This document shows, in pieces, positions 1 to 7,269 of a stretch of 21,724 nt of DNA. The stretch is taken from positions 1 to 21,724 of the forward strand of contig UQXF01000059.1 in NCBI GenBank assembly GCA_900544905.1, written 5' to 3'. Position 1 is the first letter of the stretch, and the number at the start of each line of letters is the position of its first letter. Origin of the DNA: an uncultured Clostridium sp. (lineage in GTDB: Bacteria; Bacillota; Clostridia; Lachnospirales; Lachnospiraceae). The notes beneath the pieces are model-generated. The model was not told where the DNA came from, ran no database searches, and was given only the letters and a program-made list of their open reading frames with translations. The translations under genes and the position numbers were made by a program.

Positions 1-41
1 GCGTAAGATCGTCGGCAGCGTCAGATGTGTATAAGAGACAG
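1..41 (+). other. Nextera i5-side sequencing adapter (not genomic)
   Basis: Bases 9-22 are the Nextera read-1 adapter stem (TCGTCGGCAGCGTC) and 23-41 are the 19-base Tn5 mosaic end (AGATGTGTATAAGAGACAG). Bases 1-8 (GCGTAAGA) sit where the i5 index belongs and match an index I recall as S517. Genomic sequence therefore begins at 42. This is library-derived, not a natural transposon end. Confidence 0.98.
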
Positions 42-313
42 GTATTGAGGATGCTCCGGTTACTCCCTATGCCAAAGATTCTGTTTCTCTGTTGTTACGG
101 GAGGGAGAAAGTGTAAGCTTTGATGTAAAGCTGCCGAAAAAATTGCAGGCTCCGGTTAAGGAGGAGCAGACGATTGGAGAAATTACCATTAAAATCAATG
201 ATGAGGTATACAAAATAATACCATTGTATTCTAAGGAAAAACGTACTAAAATAACTTACGAATATATTCTCAAAAATATCCTGTCACAGTATTTTCTGCT
301 ATTAGACAGTTGA
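42..313 (+). CDS. D-alanyl-D-alanine carboxypeptidase (PBP5/DacF type), C-terminal fragment
   Basis: Only the last 90 or so codons are present, because the 5' part is cut off by the window edge. The open frame runs from the first genomic codon (44) to TGA at 311-313. The text around KLPKKLQAPVKEEQTIGEI matches the PBP5 C-terminal domain, the beta-rich module that follows the transpeptidase fold in S11 peptidases, including the 'apVk.G..iG.i' pattern before the next strand. The last 20 residues (YEYILKNILSQYFLLLDS region) look like the amphipathic helix that anchors these enzymes to the outer face of the membrane. The catalytic SxxK, SxN and KTG motifs would lie upstream and cannot be checked. 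The family trims the terminal D-Ala from peptidoglycan pentapeptides. A complete paralogue lies at 5083-6351. The TGA overlaps the -35 box of the next gene's promoter. Confidence 0.85.
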
Positions 314-338
314 CTTTTTTACTTCAACGTGCTAAACT
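310..338 (+). promoter_or_regulatory. Predicted sigma-A promoter for the DAHP synthase gene
   Basis: The -35 box TTGACT (310-315; 5 of 6 consensus) is followed after exactly 17 bases by TAAACT (333-338; 4 of 6), with an extended -10 TG at 330-331. Transcription would start near 345 and leave a leader of about 100 nt. The -35 box overlaps the stop codon of the upstream carboxypeptidase gene, so aroF is probably transcribed independently of it. Confidence 0.65.
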
Positions 339-358
339 GTCAGACGTGGCTGTATAGC

Positions 359-405
359 GGATTACTATGGAAATCCAGAAACCAGACCTGCAGCGGCAGG
401 TATGG
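359..405 (+). promoter_or_regulatory. Structured leader upstream of the DAHP synthase start
   Basis: Two potential stem-loops lie in the predicted leader. The first pairs GGATT (359-363) with AATCC (372-376). The second is stronger: ACCTGC (386-391) pairs with GCAGGT (396-401) around loop AGCG, extended past one mismatch by CCA (382-384) with TGG (403-405). No U-run follows, so this is not a terminator as it stands. I see no T-box motif and no run of Trp, Phe or Tyr codons typical of a leader peptide. Function unknown; it may be only incidental structure. Confidence 0.35.
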
Positions 406-443
406 AGGGAGAACATTTAACAGTACAAAAGGAGATTATAAAA

Positions 444-1475
444 ATGGGTTTACATTACATTTCACAGGTGCCGTCAGCGGAAGAGATAAAAGAGCTGTTT
501 CCAATGAGCCCTGAGCTTAAGAAAGTAAAAGCAGAACGGGATGCCGAGATTGCAAAGGTATTTACCGGTGAGTCAGATAAGTTCCTGGCAATTATTGGTC
601 CCTGCTCCGCAGATAACGAGGAGGCGGTGTTAGATTATATTACCCGGCTCGCAGGAGTACAGGAAAAGATTAAGGATAAGATTATCATTATTCCCCGTAT
701 ATATACCAATAAACCAAGAACCAATGGTTCCGGTTACAAGGGTATGCTTCATCAGCCGAATCCGGAGGAAAAGCCGAATTTTATAGAGGGTCTTAAGGCA
801 ATCCGTAAGATGCATATTGATGCAATCGAGCAGACAGGACTTACTGCTGCTGATGAGATGCTGTATACGGATAACTGGTCTTATATGTCCGATATATTAT
901 CCTATGTTGCAGTGGGGGCACGTTCTGTGGAGAACCAGTCGCACCGTCTGACTGCCTCCGGCATTGATGTTCCGGTTGGTATGAAAAATCCTACCTCCGG
1001 TGATTATTCGGTTATGATGAATTCCTGTATTGCAGGCCAGTCAAAGCACACCTTTATGACTGCCGGATGGGAAGTGAAGTCGGATGGAAATCCGCTTACA
1101 CACTGTATTTTAAGAGGCTCCCTGAACCGTCACGGTGTATCAGTGCCAAATTATCACTATGAGGATTTGATTTTGCTGCATGAAGCATACGAGAAATTTG
1201 ATACCCTTAAGAATCCGGCGGTGATTGTGGATGCCAACCACAATAATTCCGGAAAGAAGTGGAATGAACAGCCACGTATTGTAAAGGAAATTCTTCACAG
1301 CATGCGTCATAGCAATGAGGTGGCAAAGCTGGTAAAGGGTGTTATGGTAGAAAGCTATATTGAGGATGGCAACCAGGCAATTGGCGCCGGCTGCTATGGT
1401 AAGTCCATTACGGACCCATGCCTTGGTTGGGAAAAATCAGAGAGATTACTGCTTGAAATGGCAGAGCTTCTATAA
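444..1475 (+). CDS. aroF: 3-deoxy-7-phosphoheptulonate (DAHP) synthase, type I, AroF/AroG-like
   Basis: This 343-residue enzyme joins phosphoenolpyruvate and erythrose-4-phosphate, the first step of the shikimate pathway to Trp, Phe and Tyr. Family motifs are intact: GPCS (residues 52-55), KPRT (90-93), GSGYKG (95-100), DANHNNSGK (263-271) and SITDPCLGW (321-329). By alignment to E. coli AroG the metal ligands are C54, H266, E303 and D324. Length is normal for the AroFGH class. The ATG at 444 was chosen because AAAAGGAG (427-434) lies 9 nt upstream. An in-frame ATG at 402 would add 14 residues but has a poor ribosome binding site and sits in the leader hairpin. The gene has its own promoter and terminator. 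Which amino acid, if any, inhibits it cannot be read from the sequence. Confidence 0.95.
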   Translation: MGLHYISQVPSAEEIKELFPMSPELKKVKAERDAEIAKVFTGESDKFLAIIGPCSADNEEAVLDYITRLAGVQEKIKDKIIIIPRIYTNKPRTNGSGYKGMLHQPNPEEKPNFIEGLKAIRKMHIDAIEQTGLTAADEMLYTDNWSYMSDILSYVAVGARSVENQSHRLTASGIDVPVGMKNPTSGDYSVMMNSCIAGQSKHTFMTAGWEVKSDGNPLTHCILRGSLNRHGVSVPNYHYEDLILLHEAYEKFDTLKNPAVIVDANHNNSGKKWNEQPRIVKEILHSMRHSNEVAKLVKGVMVESYIEDGNQAIGAGCYGKSITDPCLGWEKSERLLLEMAELL

Positions 1476-1491
1476 AAACATAAAATTTTCA

Positions 1492-1527
1492 GGGGAATGG
1501 CAGTGGGTGCTGTCATTTCCCTTTTTT
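1492..1527 (+). terminator. Rho-independent terminator after the DAHP synthase gene
   Basis: A 12-base arm (1492-1503, GGGGAATGGCAG) pairs throughout with 1510-1521 (CTGTCATTTCCC) if G-U pairs are allowed. The loop is TGGGTG, and the stem is followed directly by six T (1522-1527). It lies 16 nt after the stop codon. Confidence 0.9.
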
Positions 1528-1528
1528 C

Positions 1529-1557
1529 TTGTTTTAGAAAAGGAATTATAGTACAAT
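1529..1557 (+). promoter_or_regulatory. Possible sigma-A promoter for the fic gene
   Basis: TTGTTT (1529-1534) and TACAAT (1552-1557; 5 of 6 consensus) are separated by 17 bases. The -35 box is weak and begins just after the terminator T-run, so termination and re-initiation signals are tightly packed. The predicted start near 1564 leaves a leader of about 50 nt. Confidence 0.45.
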
Positions 1558-1612
1558 TAAAGAAAATTTATGGTAAACTATTCTTATTAGAGTATTGTAT
1601 AGGAGAAATATT

Positions 1613-2377
1613 TTGGAATATTCGGATGTATTAGAAAAATGGAAAAATAAAGATATTACCACAGTGGAGGATTTGGATACTGCATTGGATAATTTCCGGG
1701 TTTTGTTTGCCTATCATTCCAATGTGATTGAAAATCCACAGACAACAATCCATAATACAAGAGAAATTTTTGAAAATGGAAAGGTTATAAATTATACAGG
1801 TGATTTAAGAACCCTGTTCGAGCTGAATAACCAAAAGAGATGCTATGAGTATCTGAAATCAAAAATTATCCATAAGCAATCCATTACTCCGGCATTAATC
1901 AAGGAGCTTCACAGGATTCTTATGGATGGCTGTTATGATGAAACCAGATATGGAAAGGGAGAGCGTCCCGGTGAATACAAAAAGCATGATTATGTGGTAG
2001 GCGAAGAGATTGGGGTTCCCCATGAAGATGTGGCTGACGAAGTAGAATTTTTGTGCAATGAAATATCGGAAAATGATGGAAAGGATGTTCTGACGGTTGC
2101 AGCATACTTTCATTTAAATTTTGAAGGAATCCATGCCTTTGCAGATGGTAATGGACGGGTGGGCAGGACGTTACTTAATTATTACTTAATGATTCATGAT
2201 TATCCGCCTGCAATTATCTATCAGGAGGATAAGGAACAGTATTATATGAGCCTTGCTATTTTCGATAAATCAGAGAGAATAGATGGATTCATTGAGTTTT
2301 TAAAATATGAAACATGCAAGACATGGAGCAGGAAGACCCCTCGTCTATCCAAGGGGGTGCAGAGCTTTCTGCTATAA
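1613..2377 (+). CDS. fic: Fic domain protein, class II (N-terminal inhibitory helix)
   Basis: Fic enzymes usually transfer AMP from ATP to a Ser, Thr or Tyr hydroxyl of a target protein; a few use other nucleotides or phosphocholine. The core motif HAFADGNGRVGR (residues 174-185) keeps the catalytic His174, Asn180, Arg182 and Arg185; the usual HPF is HAF here. A sequence fitting the inhibitory helix pattern [S/T]xxxE[G/N], SNVIEN, lies at residues 36-41, N-terminal to the core. This makes it a class II, self-inhibited Fic protein, with Glu40 expected to block productive ATP binding. The TTG at 1613 is preferred because AGGAG (1601-1605) lies 7 nt upstream; an earlier in-frame TTG at 1595 would place that site inside the gene. 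The protein has 254 residues and no signal peptide or membrane segment, so it is cytosolic. No antitoxin gene or obvious target lies beside it. deoB follows after 29 nt but has its own promoter candidate. Substrate unknown. Confidence 0.88.
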   Translation: MEYSDVLEKWKNKDITTVEDLDTALDNFRVLFAYHSNVIENPQTTIHNTREIFENGKVINYTGDLRTLFELNNQKRCYEYLKSKIIHKQSITPALIKELHRILMDGCYDETRYGKGERPGEYKKHDYVVGEEIGVPHEDVADEVEFLCNEISENDGKDVLTVAAYFHLNFEGIHAFADGNGRVGRTLLNYYLMIHDYPPAIIYQEDKEQYYMSLAIFDKSERIDGFIEFLKYETCKTWSRKTPRLSKGVQSFLL

Positions 2378-2378
2378 T
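2370..2378 (+). promoter_or_regulatory. Possible extended -10 promoter for the deoB gene set
   Basis: TGCTATAAT is a perfect extended -10 element and overlaps the last codons and stop of fic. The region 17 bases upstream has no recognisable TTGACA, but extended -10 promoters can work without one. Transcription would start about 22 nt before the deoB start codon. Confidence 0.5.
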
Positions 2379-2406
2379 TAAATTTAGATTAATGGGGGTA
2401 TGTGTT

Positions 2407-3579
2407 ATGTTTAAACGGGTAATTTGGATTATTTTAGACAGTGTGGGAATCGGGGAGGCACCGGATGCCGACGCTTTTGGTGATATTGGAGCGGATACTC
2501 TTGGCAATATTATCAAGACAAGAGGACATTTACAGGTTCCCCATTTAGAAGAGCTGGGGCTTTTTTCGATTGACGGAACCGCTCTTCCGAAAACAGACCG
2601 GGTTGTGGTGGGTGCATACGGAAAAGCGAGGGAGCTGTCAAATGGCAAGGACACTACCACAGGTCACTGGGAAATGGCGGGAATTGAGACAAAACAGGCA
2701 TTTCCAACGTATCCCATGGGGTTTCCGGAGGATGTCATGGATGCCTTTGTGAAACGCACCGGCTGTAAAGGTTATCTTGGCAATGTCGTGGCAAGTGGGA
2801 CACAGATTATCAATGAACTTGGCGATGACCATATGAAAACCGGTTATCCGATTATCTATACCTCTGCGGATTCCGTATTTCAGATAGCCGCCCATGAGGA
2901 TGTAATACCACTGGATAAATTGTATAAAATGTGCCAGACGGCGAGAGAATTGTTGACAGGAGAGCATGGGGTGGCAAGGGTGATAGCCAGACCCTTTGTG
3001 AGGGAAAAGGATAAGTATGTCCGCACGGCGAACCGGAGGGATTTTTCGCTAAAACCGGACTCTGAAAATCTGTTATCCTATCTAAAGGGCGCAGGATACC
3101 GGGTCACCGCAGTGGGCAAGATAGAGGATATTTTCTGCGGTGTGGGAATTTGTGATGCGGTTCACACCAAAAGCAATGTGGATGGTATGGAAAAGACGGC
3201 TGACTTTATGGAAACCCAGCGTGACGGGCTGATATTTACTAATCTTGTGGAATTTGATTCTACATGGGGACACAGACGGGATGTGGAAGGGTATGCGCAG
3301 GGGCTGGAGACCTTTGATGAAGAGCTGGGAAAGATTTTGGCGAAGATGCATGAGGATGATTTGCTGATTATAAATGCTGACCATGGCTGTGACCCTACCT
3401 TCCGTGGCACCGACCATACAAGAGAGTATATTCCGGTACTGATGTATCATAAGAAGCTGAAGCAGGGCGTGAATCTGGGGATACTGGATACATTTGCAGA
3501 CATAGGGGCAACCATAGCGGATAATTTTGGTGTGAAAAAGCTTAAAATTGGCAATAGCTTAAAGGGCAAACTGCTATAG
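2407..3579 (+). CDS. deoB: Phosphopentomutase
   Basis: This 390-residue cytosolic enzyme interconverts ribose-1-phosphate or deoxyribose-1-phosphate and the 5-phosphates, linking nucleoside breakdown to central metabolism. It belongs to the alkaline phosphatase superfamily. All catalytic positions are visible and sit two residues before those of the Bacillus cereus enzyme: metal ligands D11, D284, H289, D325, H326 and H337, and the phosphorylated Thr83 in GKDTTTGHWE. The ATG at 2407 has a GGGGG site (2394-2398) 8 nt upstream. Further in-frame upstream codons would overlap fic and are not needed. It is followed by pyrimidine-nucleoside phosphorylase, which makes its substrate, after 47 nt with no terminator, so the two are probably co-transcribed. 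Confidence 0.97.
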   Translation: MFKRVIWIILDSVGIGEAPDADAFGDIGADTLGNIIKTRGHLQVPHLEELGLFSIDGTALPKTDRVVVGAYGKARELSNGKDTTTGHWEMAGIETKQAFPTYPMGFPEDVMDAFVKRTGCKGYLGNVVASGTQIINELGDDHMKTGYPIIYTSADSVFQIAAHEDVIPLDKLYKMCQTARELLTGEHGVARVIARPFVREKDKYVRTANRRDFSLKPDSENLLSYLKGAGYRVTAVGKIEDIFCGVGICDAVHTKSNVDGMEKTADFMETQRDGLIFTNLVEFDSTWGHRRDVEGYAQGLETFDEELGKILAKMHEDDLLIINADHGCDPTFRGTDHTREYIPVLMYHKKLKQGVNLGILDTFADIGATIADNFGVKKLKIGNSLKGKLL

Positions 3580-3626
3580 GAGTAATTGTGGAACTGGGAG
3601 CTTGTATCAATTTAGGAGGGCGCAAA

Positions 3627-5009
3627 ATGAATACCTATGACATTATCATGAAAAAAAGAGATGGTCATGCTCTTACAGAGAAAGAAATCGTATATCTGGT
3701 TGACGGTTATACAAAGGAGCAAATTCCGGATTACCAGATGGCTGCTTTTCTTATGGCAGTATATTTTCAGGGCATGAACCATGAGGAGACCACCAGCCTT
3801 ACCATGGCAATGGCAGACAGCGGAGACCGTCTGGATTTAACGGGGATAAAAGGCATCAAGGTGGATAAGCATTCCACCGGTGGTGTGGGTGATAAGACCA
3901 GTCTGATTGTAGGACCGATTCTTGCAAGCCTTGGTGTTCCGGTTGCGAAGATGAGCGGCAGGGGATTAGGGCATACCGGTGGAACCATAGACAAATTAGA
4001 GGGGATACCGGGGTTTCAGACCAGCATACCGGAGGAGGATTTTATAAATCAGGTAAATAAAACAGGACTTGCCATAGTGGGACAGACAGCAAATCTTGCA
4101 CCGGCAGATAAAAAAATATATGCGCTCCGTGATGTGACTGCAACGGTAGACAATATTTCCCTGATTGCCGCCAGCATTATGAGTAAGAAGCTTGCTGCCG
4201 GGGCAGACGCCATTGTGCTGGATGTAAAGACAGGCTCCGGTGCGTTTATGAAGACATTGGAGGATGCAAGACAGCTTGCAAAAACCATGGTTGCCATCGG
4301 AACCCTGGCTGGCAGAGATACGACTGCTGTCATTACAGATATGAATGAGCCTCTTGGCAATGCAGTTGGCAACATTTTAGAGGTGAAAGAAGCGGTAGAA
4401 TGTCTGAAGGGACATGGGGACAAGCGGCTTATGGAGGTTTCAGGAACGCTTGCCGCCTACATGCTGCTGGCAGCCCGGAAAGCGGATTCTTTTCCGGCTG
4501 CGCTGCAGATGGTGGAGGAGGCAGTCTCTACAGGTAAAGCATTTGACAAAATGAAGGAATTTGTGGCAGCCCAGGGTGGGGCAGCCGTGTATATTGAAAA
4601 TACAGATAAATTTGAAAAGGCACAGTTTTCAGAGACAGTTACCGGCGGGGATTTGTACAGGGTGAGTGCCGGTCTTTCTGAAAACAGCATGGAAGGTTCC
4701 GGAGGGGAAAAGGTTTATCTTGCTGCCTGTAATAATCAGGAGATTGGAATGACCTCTCTTATTCTGGGTGGCGGAAGACTGACAAAGGACAGTGCCATTG
4801 ATTTAACTGTAGGTATCCGTTTAAGGAAGCATCTGGGCGACAGCATTACCATGGAGAATGAGGTGGCTGTGCTGTATGCAAATGACAGGGAGAAATTAAA
4901 GGAGGCAAAACAACGTTTTGTAAATGCCTACACCCTGTCAGAAGAAAAGCAGCCGAACCGTCCCGTTGTGTATGAAATTATAACAAAAGCAGATTTGGAA
5001 CAGGTGTAA
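3627..5009 (+). CDS. pdp: Pyrimidine-nucleoside phosphorylase
   Basis: The enzyme splits uridine, thymidine or deoxyuridine with phosphate into base and (deoxy)ribose-1-phosphate. The phosphate-binding motif DKHSTGGVGD occupies residues 80-89. R168, S183 and K187 match the base-binding residues of Geobacillus PyNP with identical numbering. K108 is the residue I recall as typical of the broad-specificity phosphorylase rather than thymidine-specific DeoA, so pdp is preferred. The ATG at 3627 has GGAGGG (3615-3620) 6 nt upstream; a GTG at 3588 is open but lacks a site. At 460 residues it is somewhat longer than the usual 430-440. The extra length lies around residues 338-362, in the C-terminal domain, and at the C-terminus. 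Operon partner of deoB. Confidence 0.94.
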   Translation: MNTYDIIMKKRDGHALTEKEIVYLVDGYTKEQIPDYQMAAFLMAVYFQGMNHEETTSLTMAMADSGDRLDLTGIKGIKVDKHSTGGVGDKTSLIVGPILASLGVPVAKMSGRGLGHTGGTIDKLEGIPGFQTSIPEEDFINQVNKTGLAIVGQTANLAPADKKIYALRDVTATVDNISLIAASIMSKKLAAGADAIVLDVKTGSGAFMKTLEDARQLAKTMVAIGTLAGRDTTAVITDMNEPLGNAVGNILEVKEAVECLKGHGDKRLMEVSGTLAAYMLLAARKADSFPAALQMVEEAVSTGKAFDKMKEFVAAQGGAAVYIENTDKFEKAQFSETVTGGDLYRVSAGLSENSMEGSGGEKVYLAACNNQEIGMTSLILGGGRLTKDSAIDLTVGIRLRKHLGDSITMENEVAVLYANDREKLKEAKQRFVNAYTLSEEKQPNRPVVYEIITKADLEQV

Positions 5010-5082
5010 AAAATAACGGTAAAAAGAATAAAATAAATCATTATTTAATACACTGTAAGAAAGAGAGTATGGGTATCTTTCA

Positions 5083-6351
5083 GTGAAAAAAAGAGTTTTA
5101 GTCAGTATCATAATGATTATGATGTTATGTCTCATTCCTGTATATTTAGCGTATGGAACCGGAAACGACAGCGGTGAGGCTGATACATCACAGACAAGCG
5201 AGGAAGCTGCGGTGCAGGAGGATGGTACAGCCGGAGAAAATACGTCCTCCGCCAATAATGCGGCAGCCATTGACATCGAATCCCCGTCCGTCCTGTTAAT
5301 GGAATTGAACAGCGGCGAGGTGCTATATGAAAAGGATGCAGATACAGCCAGACGGCCGGCATCCGTCACCAAAATCATGACCATGCTTCTTGCTTTTGAA
5401 GCCATTGATTCCGGTAAATTAAGCCTGGACGGTACGATTACCGTGTCGGAGCATGCGGCTGGAATGGGCGGAAGCCAGGTGTATTTAGAGGTGGGAGAAA
5501 CCCAGACTGTGGAGGATATGCTGAAATGTATGATTGTATCCTCCGCCAATGATGCCGCTGTTGCGGTGGGAGAAGCCATTGCTGGCAGCGAGGAAGCCTT
5601 TGTTGCCATGATGAATGAAAAGGCAAAAGCCCTTGGAATGAATAATACAAGTTTTGCCAATGCCTGCGGACTGGAGGCAGAGGGGCATCTGATGAGCGCC
5701 AGGGATATTGCAATCCTTTCCAGGGAACTGTTGTTAAAGCATCCGGAGGTTTTAGATTATACCACAATCTGGATGGATACCATTATTCATAAGACAAAAA
5801 AAGGTGAATCGGAATTTGGTCTGGCGAATACAAACAAATTTTTAAAGAAATATGAGGGGGCTAACGGATTAAAAACAGGTTATACCTCTGCTGCAGGTTT
5901 TTCCATGTCTGCCACAGCCACAAGAAACGGTACTACACTAATTGCTGTGGTTATGGGTTCCAAGACAAAGGATATCCGATATTCCGATGCGGCAAAATTA
6001 CTGAATTATGGATTTGCAAATTGCAATATATATGAGGACAGCAAGGTATTAGACGGTAATAACCAGATTGCCATTGAGGGCGGAGTAAAGGATAGTGTAA
6101 CGGTAAAGGCGGAAAATGATTTTCACCACGTATTTGTGGGAAGCTCTGAAACCGGTGATGTGATTAAAAAGCTTGTGCTGGTAAAGGAAGCAGCTCCGGT
6201 AAAAGAGGGAGATGTGGTTGCAAGGATGGAATATGAACAAAACGGCGCTTCCCTGGGAAGCGTAAATATCATTGCTATTGAAACTGTGGAAAAACAGCAA
6301 TATCATCATGCACTTGAAAAAATACTGCGTCAGTTTATCAATATTTATTAA
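5083..6351 (+). CDS. dacF: D-alanyl-D-alanine carboxypeptidase, DacF-like (S11 family)
   Basis: This exported, membrane-bound enzyme removes the last D-Ala from peptidoglycan pentapeptides and so limits D,D-cross-linking. The active-site motifs are complete: SVTK (residues 94-97), SAN (154-156) and KTG (264-266). The N-terminus is a signal peptide (MKKR, then a hydrophobic run to about residue 24). Residues 26-62 form a low-complexity acidic Ser/Thr/Ala-rich linker. A PBP5 C-terminal domain and a possible anchoring helix (residues 406-422) follow. GTG at 5083 is the only sensible start, since it gives the signal peptide directly, yet no good Shine-Dalgarno sequence lies at the normal distance. 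A five-codon frame (ATG 5069 to TGA 5086) overlaps it. In Bacillus, deoB (drm), pupG and dacF are also neighbours, ahead of spoIIA-sigF; no spoIIA genes follow here. Confidence 0.93.
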   Translation: MKKRVLVSIIMIMMLCLIPVYLAYGTGNDSGEADTSQTSEEAAVQEDGTAGENTSSANNAAAIDIESPSVLLMELNSGEVLYEKDADTARRPASVTKIMTMLLAFEAIDSGKLSLDGTITVSEHAAGMGGSQVYLEVGETQTVEDMLKCMIVSSANDAAVAVGEAIAGSEEAFVAMMNEKAKALGMNNTSFANACGLEAEGHLMSARDIAILSRELLLKHPEVLDYTTIWMDTIIHKTKKGESEFGLANTNKFLKKYEGANGLKTGYTSAAGFSMSATATRNGTTLIAVVMGSKTKDIRYSDAAKLLNYGFANCNIYEDSKVLDGNNQIAIEGGVKDSVTVKAENDFHHVFVGSSETGDVIKKLVLVKEAAPVKEGDVVARMEYEQNGASLGSVNIIAIETVEKQQYHHALEKILRQFINIY

Positions 6352-6368
6352 AAATTAAGGAGTTACCA

Positions 6369-7259
6369 ATGAAATTGTGCTTGAACATATTAGAAATTCT
6401 TAGTATACTTATTATTGTTTGTCTGATTGTATGCCTGATTATCAGCCATTTTGAAAATCGAAGATTAAATGTCACGAGATATCAGATTCGGGATTCCAGG
6501 ATTCCGGCAGCTTTCAACGGATATCATATCGTTCATCTGTCTGATTTGCACAATGCGTCCTTTGGTGAACAGAATGAAAGGCTGATTTCCAGGGTAAAGG
6601 AATTGGAACCGGACATAATATTGATAACGGGAGATATGATAATCGGTAAACCCGGTGTGGATGTCACTTTTGCAGCGGATACCATCAATGCACTCAGTAA
6701 AGTTGCCCCGGTCTGTTTCAGTATGGGGAATCATGAGCTCCGCGCCAGTATTTATACGGATACCTATGGAGATATGTGGAAGGATTTTTCCAGCCGTCTC
6801 TTGCCGGAGGTGAAGGTGCTGCAGGATGAGGAAGTGTTGATTCATAAAGAATCAGATGTGATTCATCTATATGGTCTGAATCTGACTCCGGAGCTATATA
6901 AGCGTCTGATACGGACGCCGATGCCGTCAGATTATCTGGTTTCTTTATTTGGCAAATGCAATTTTGATGAATATCACATTTTTATGGCACATAATCCAGA
7001 TTATTTTAAGGAATATGCCGCATGGGGAGCAAATCTGACCTTTGCAGGGCATATTCACGGGGGAATGATTCGGCTTCCGCTGGTTGGCGGGGTTTTATCA
7101 CCGATGATTCATTTTTTCCCCAAATATGATAAAGGTTTATTTACTGAGAATAATAAATATATGATATTAAGCGGTGGACTGGGAAATCACACCTTTAAAA
7201 TCCGTGTGAATAATGTACCGGAGATTGTGTCTGCAACGCTTTATCAGGAAACAATGTAG
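6369..7259 (+). CDS. Membrane-anchored metallophosphoesterase (YkuE/YaeI-like)
   Basis: This 296-residue calcineurin-like phosphoesterase carries the full two-metal site: DLH (D59, H61), GD (88-89), GNHE (120-123), H208 in AHNPD, and GHIHGG (227-232). Residues 6-26 form one hydrophobic helix, so the catalytic domain should sit at the membrane, probably on the outer face; topology is inferred. Homologues such as YkuE of Bacillus and YaeI of E. coli are wall-associated or act on lipid-linked phosphoesters; the true substrate here is unknown. AAGGAG (6357-6362) lies 6 nt before the ATG. It sits 17 nt after dacF and 10 nt before the L,D-transpeptidase gene, so an envelope role in one transcript is likely. 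Confidence 0.85.
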   Translation: MKLCLNILEILSILIIVCLIVCLIISHFENRRLNVTRYQIRDSRIPAAFNGYHIVHLSDLHNASFGEQNERLISRVKELEPDIILITGDMIIGKPGVDVTFAADTINALSKVAPVCFSMGNHELRASIYTDTYGDMWKDFSSRLLPEVKVLQDEEVLIHKESDVIHLYGLNLTPELYKRLIRTPMPSDYLVSLFGKCNFDEYHIFMAHNPDYFKEYAAWGANLTFAGHIHGGMIRLPLVGGVLSPMIHFFPKYDKGLFTENNKYMILSGGLGNHTFKIRVNNVPEIVSATLYQETM

Positions 7260-7269
7260 GAGTGCAGGA

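Noticed and set aside
23..41. Transposon-like end sequence
   Set aside because: It is the engineered Tn5 mosaic end of a sequencing library, joined to an index and adapter stem.
402..443. Longer aroF start at ATG 402
   Set aside because: It has a poor ribosome site and lies within a hairpin. ATG 444 has AAAAGGAG at normal spacing and gives the expected family N-terminus.
329..514. 61-codon + strand frame overlapping the aroF start
   Set aside because: It shares its sequence with the leader and the well-supported aroF frame, and has no ribosome site or recognisable features.
1613..2377. Fic toxin-antitoxin pair
   Set aside because: No small antitoxin frame lies on either side. The inhibitory motif is within the same protein, so it is class II.
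4938..5660. 240-codon open frame on the - strand over pdp and dacF
   Set aside because: The opposite strand encodes clear dacF motifs (SxxK, SxN). The antisense product is low complexity and resembles no family I know.
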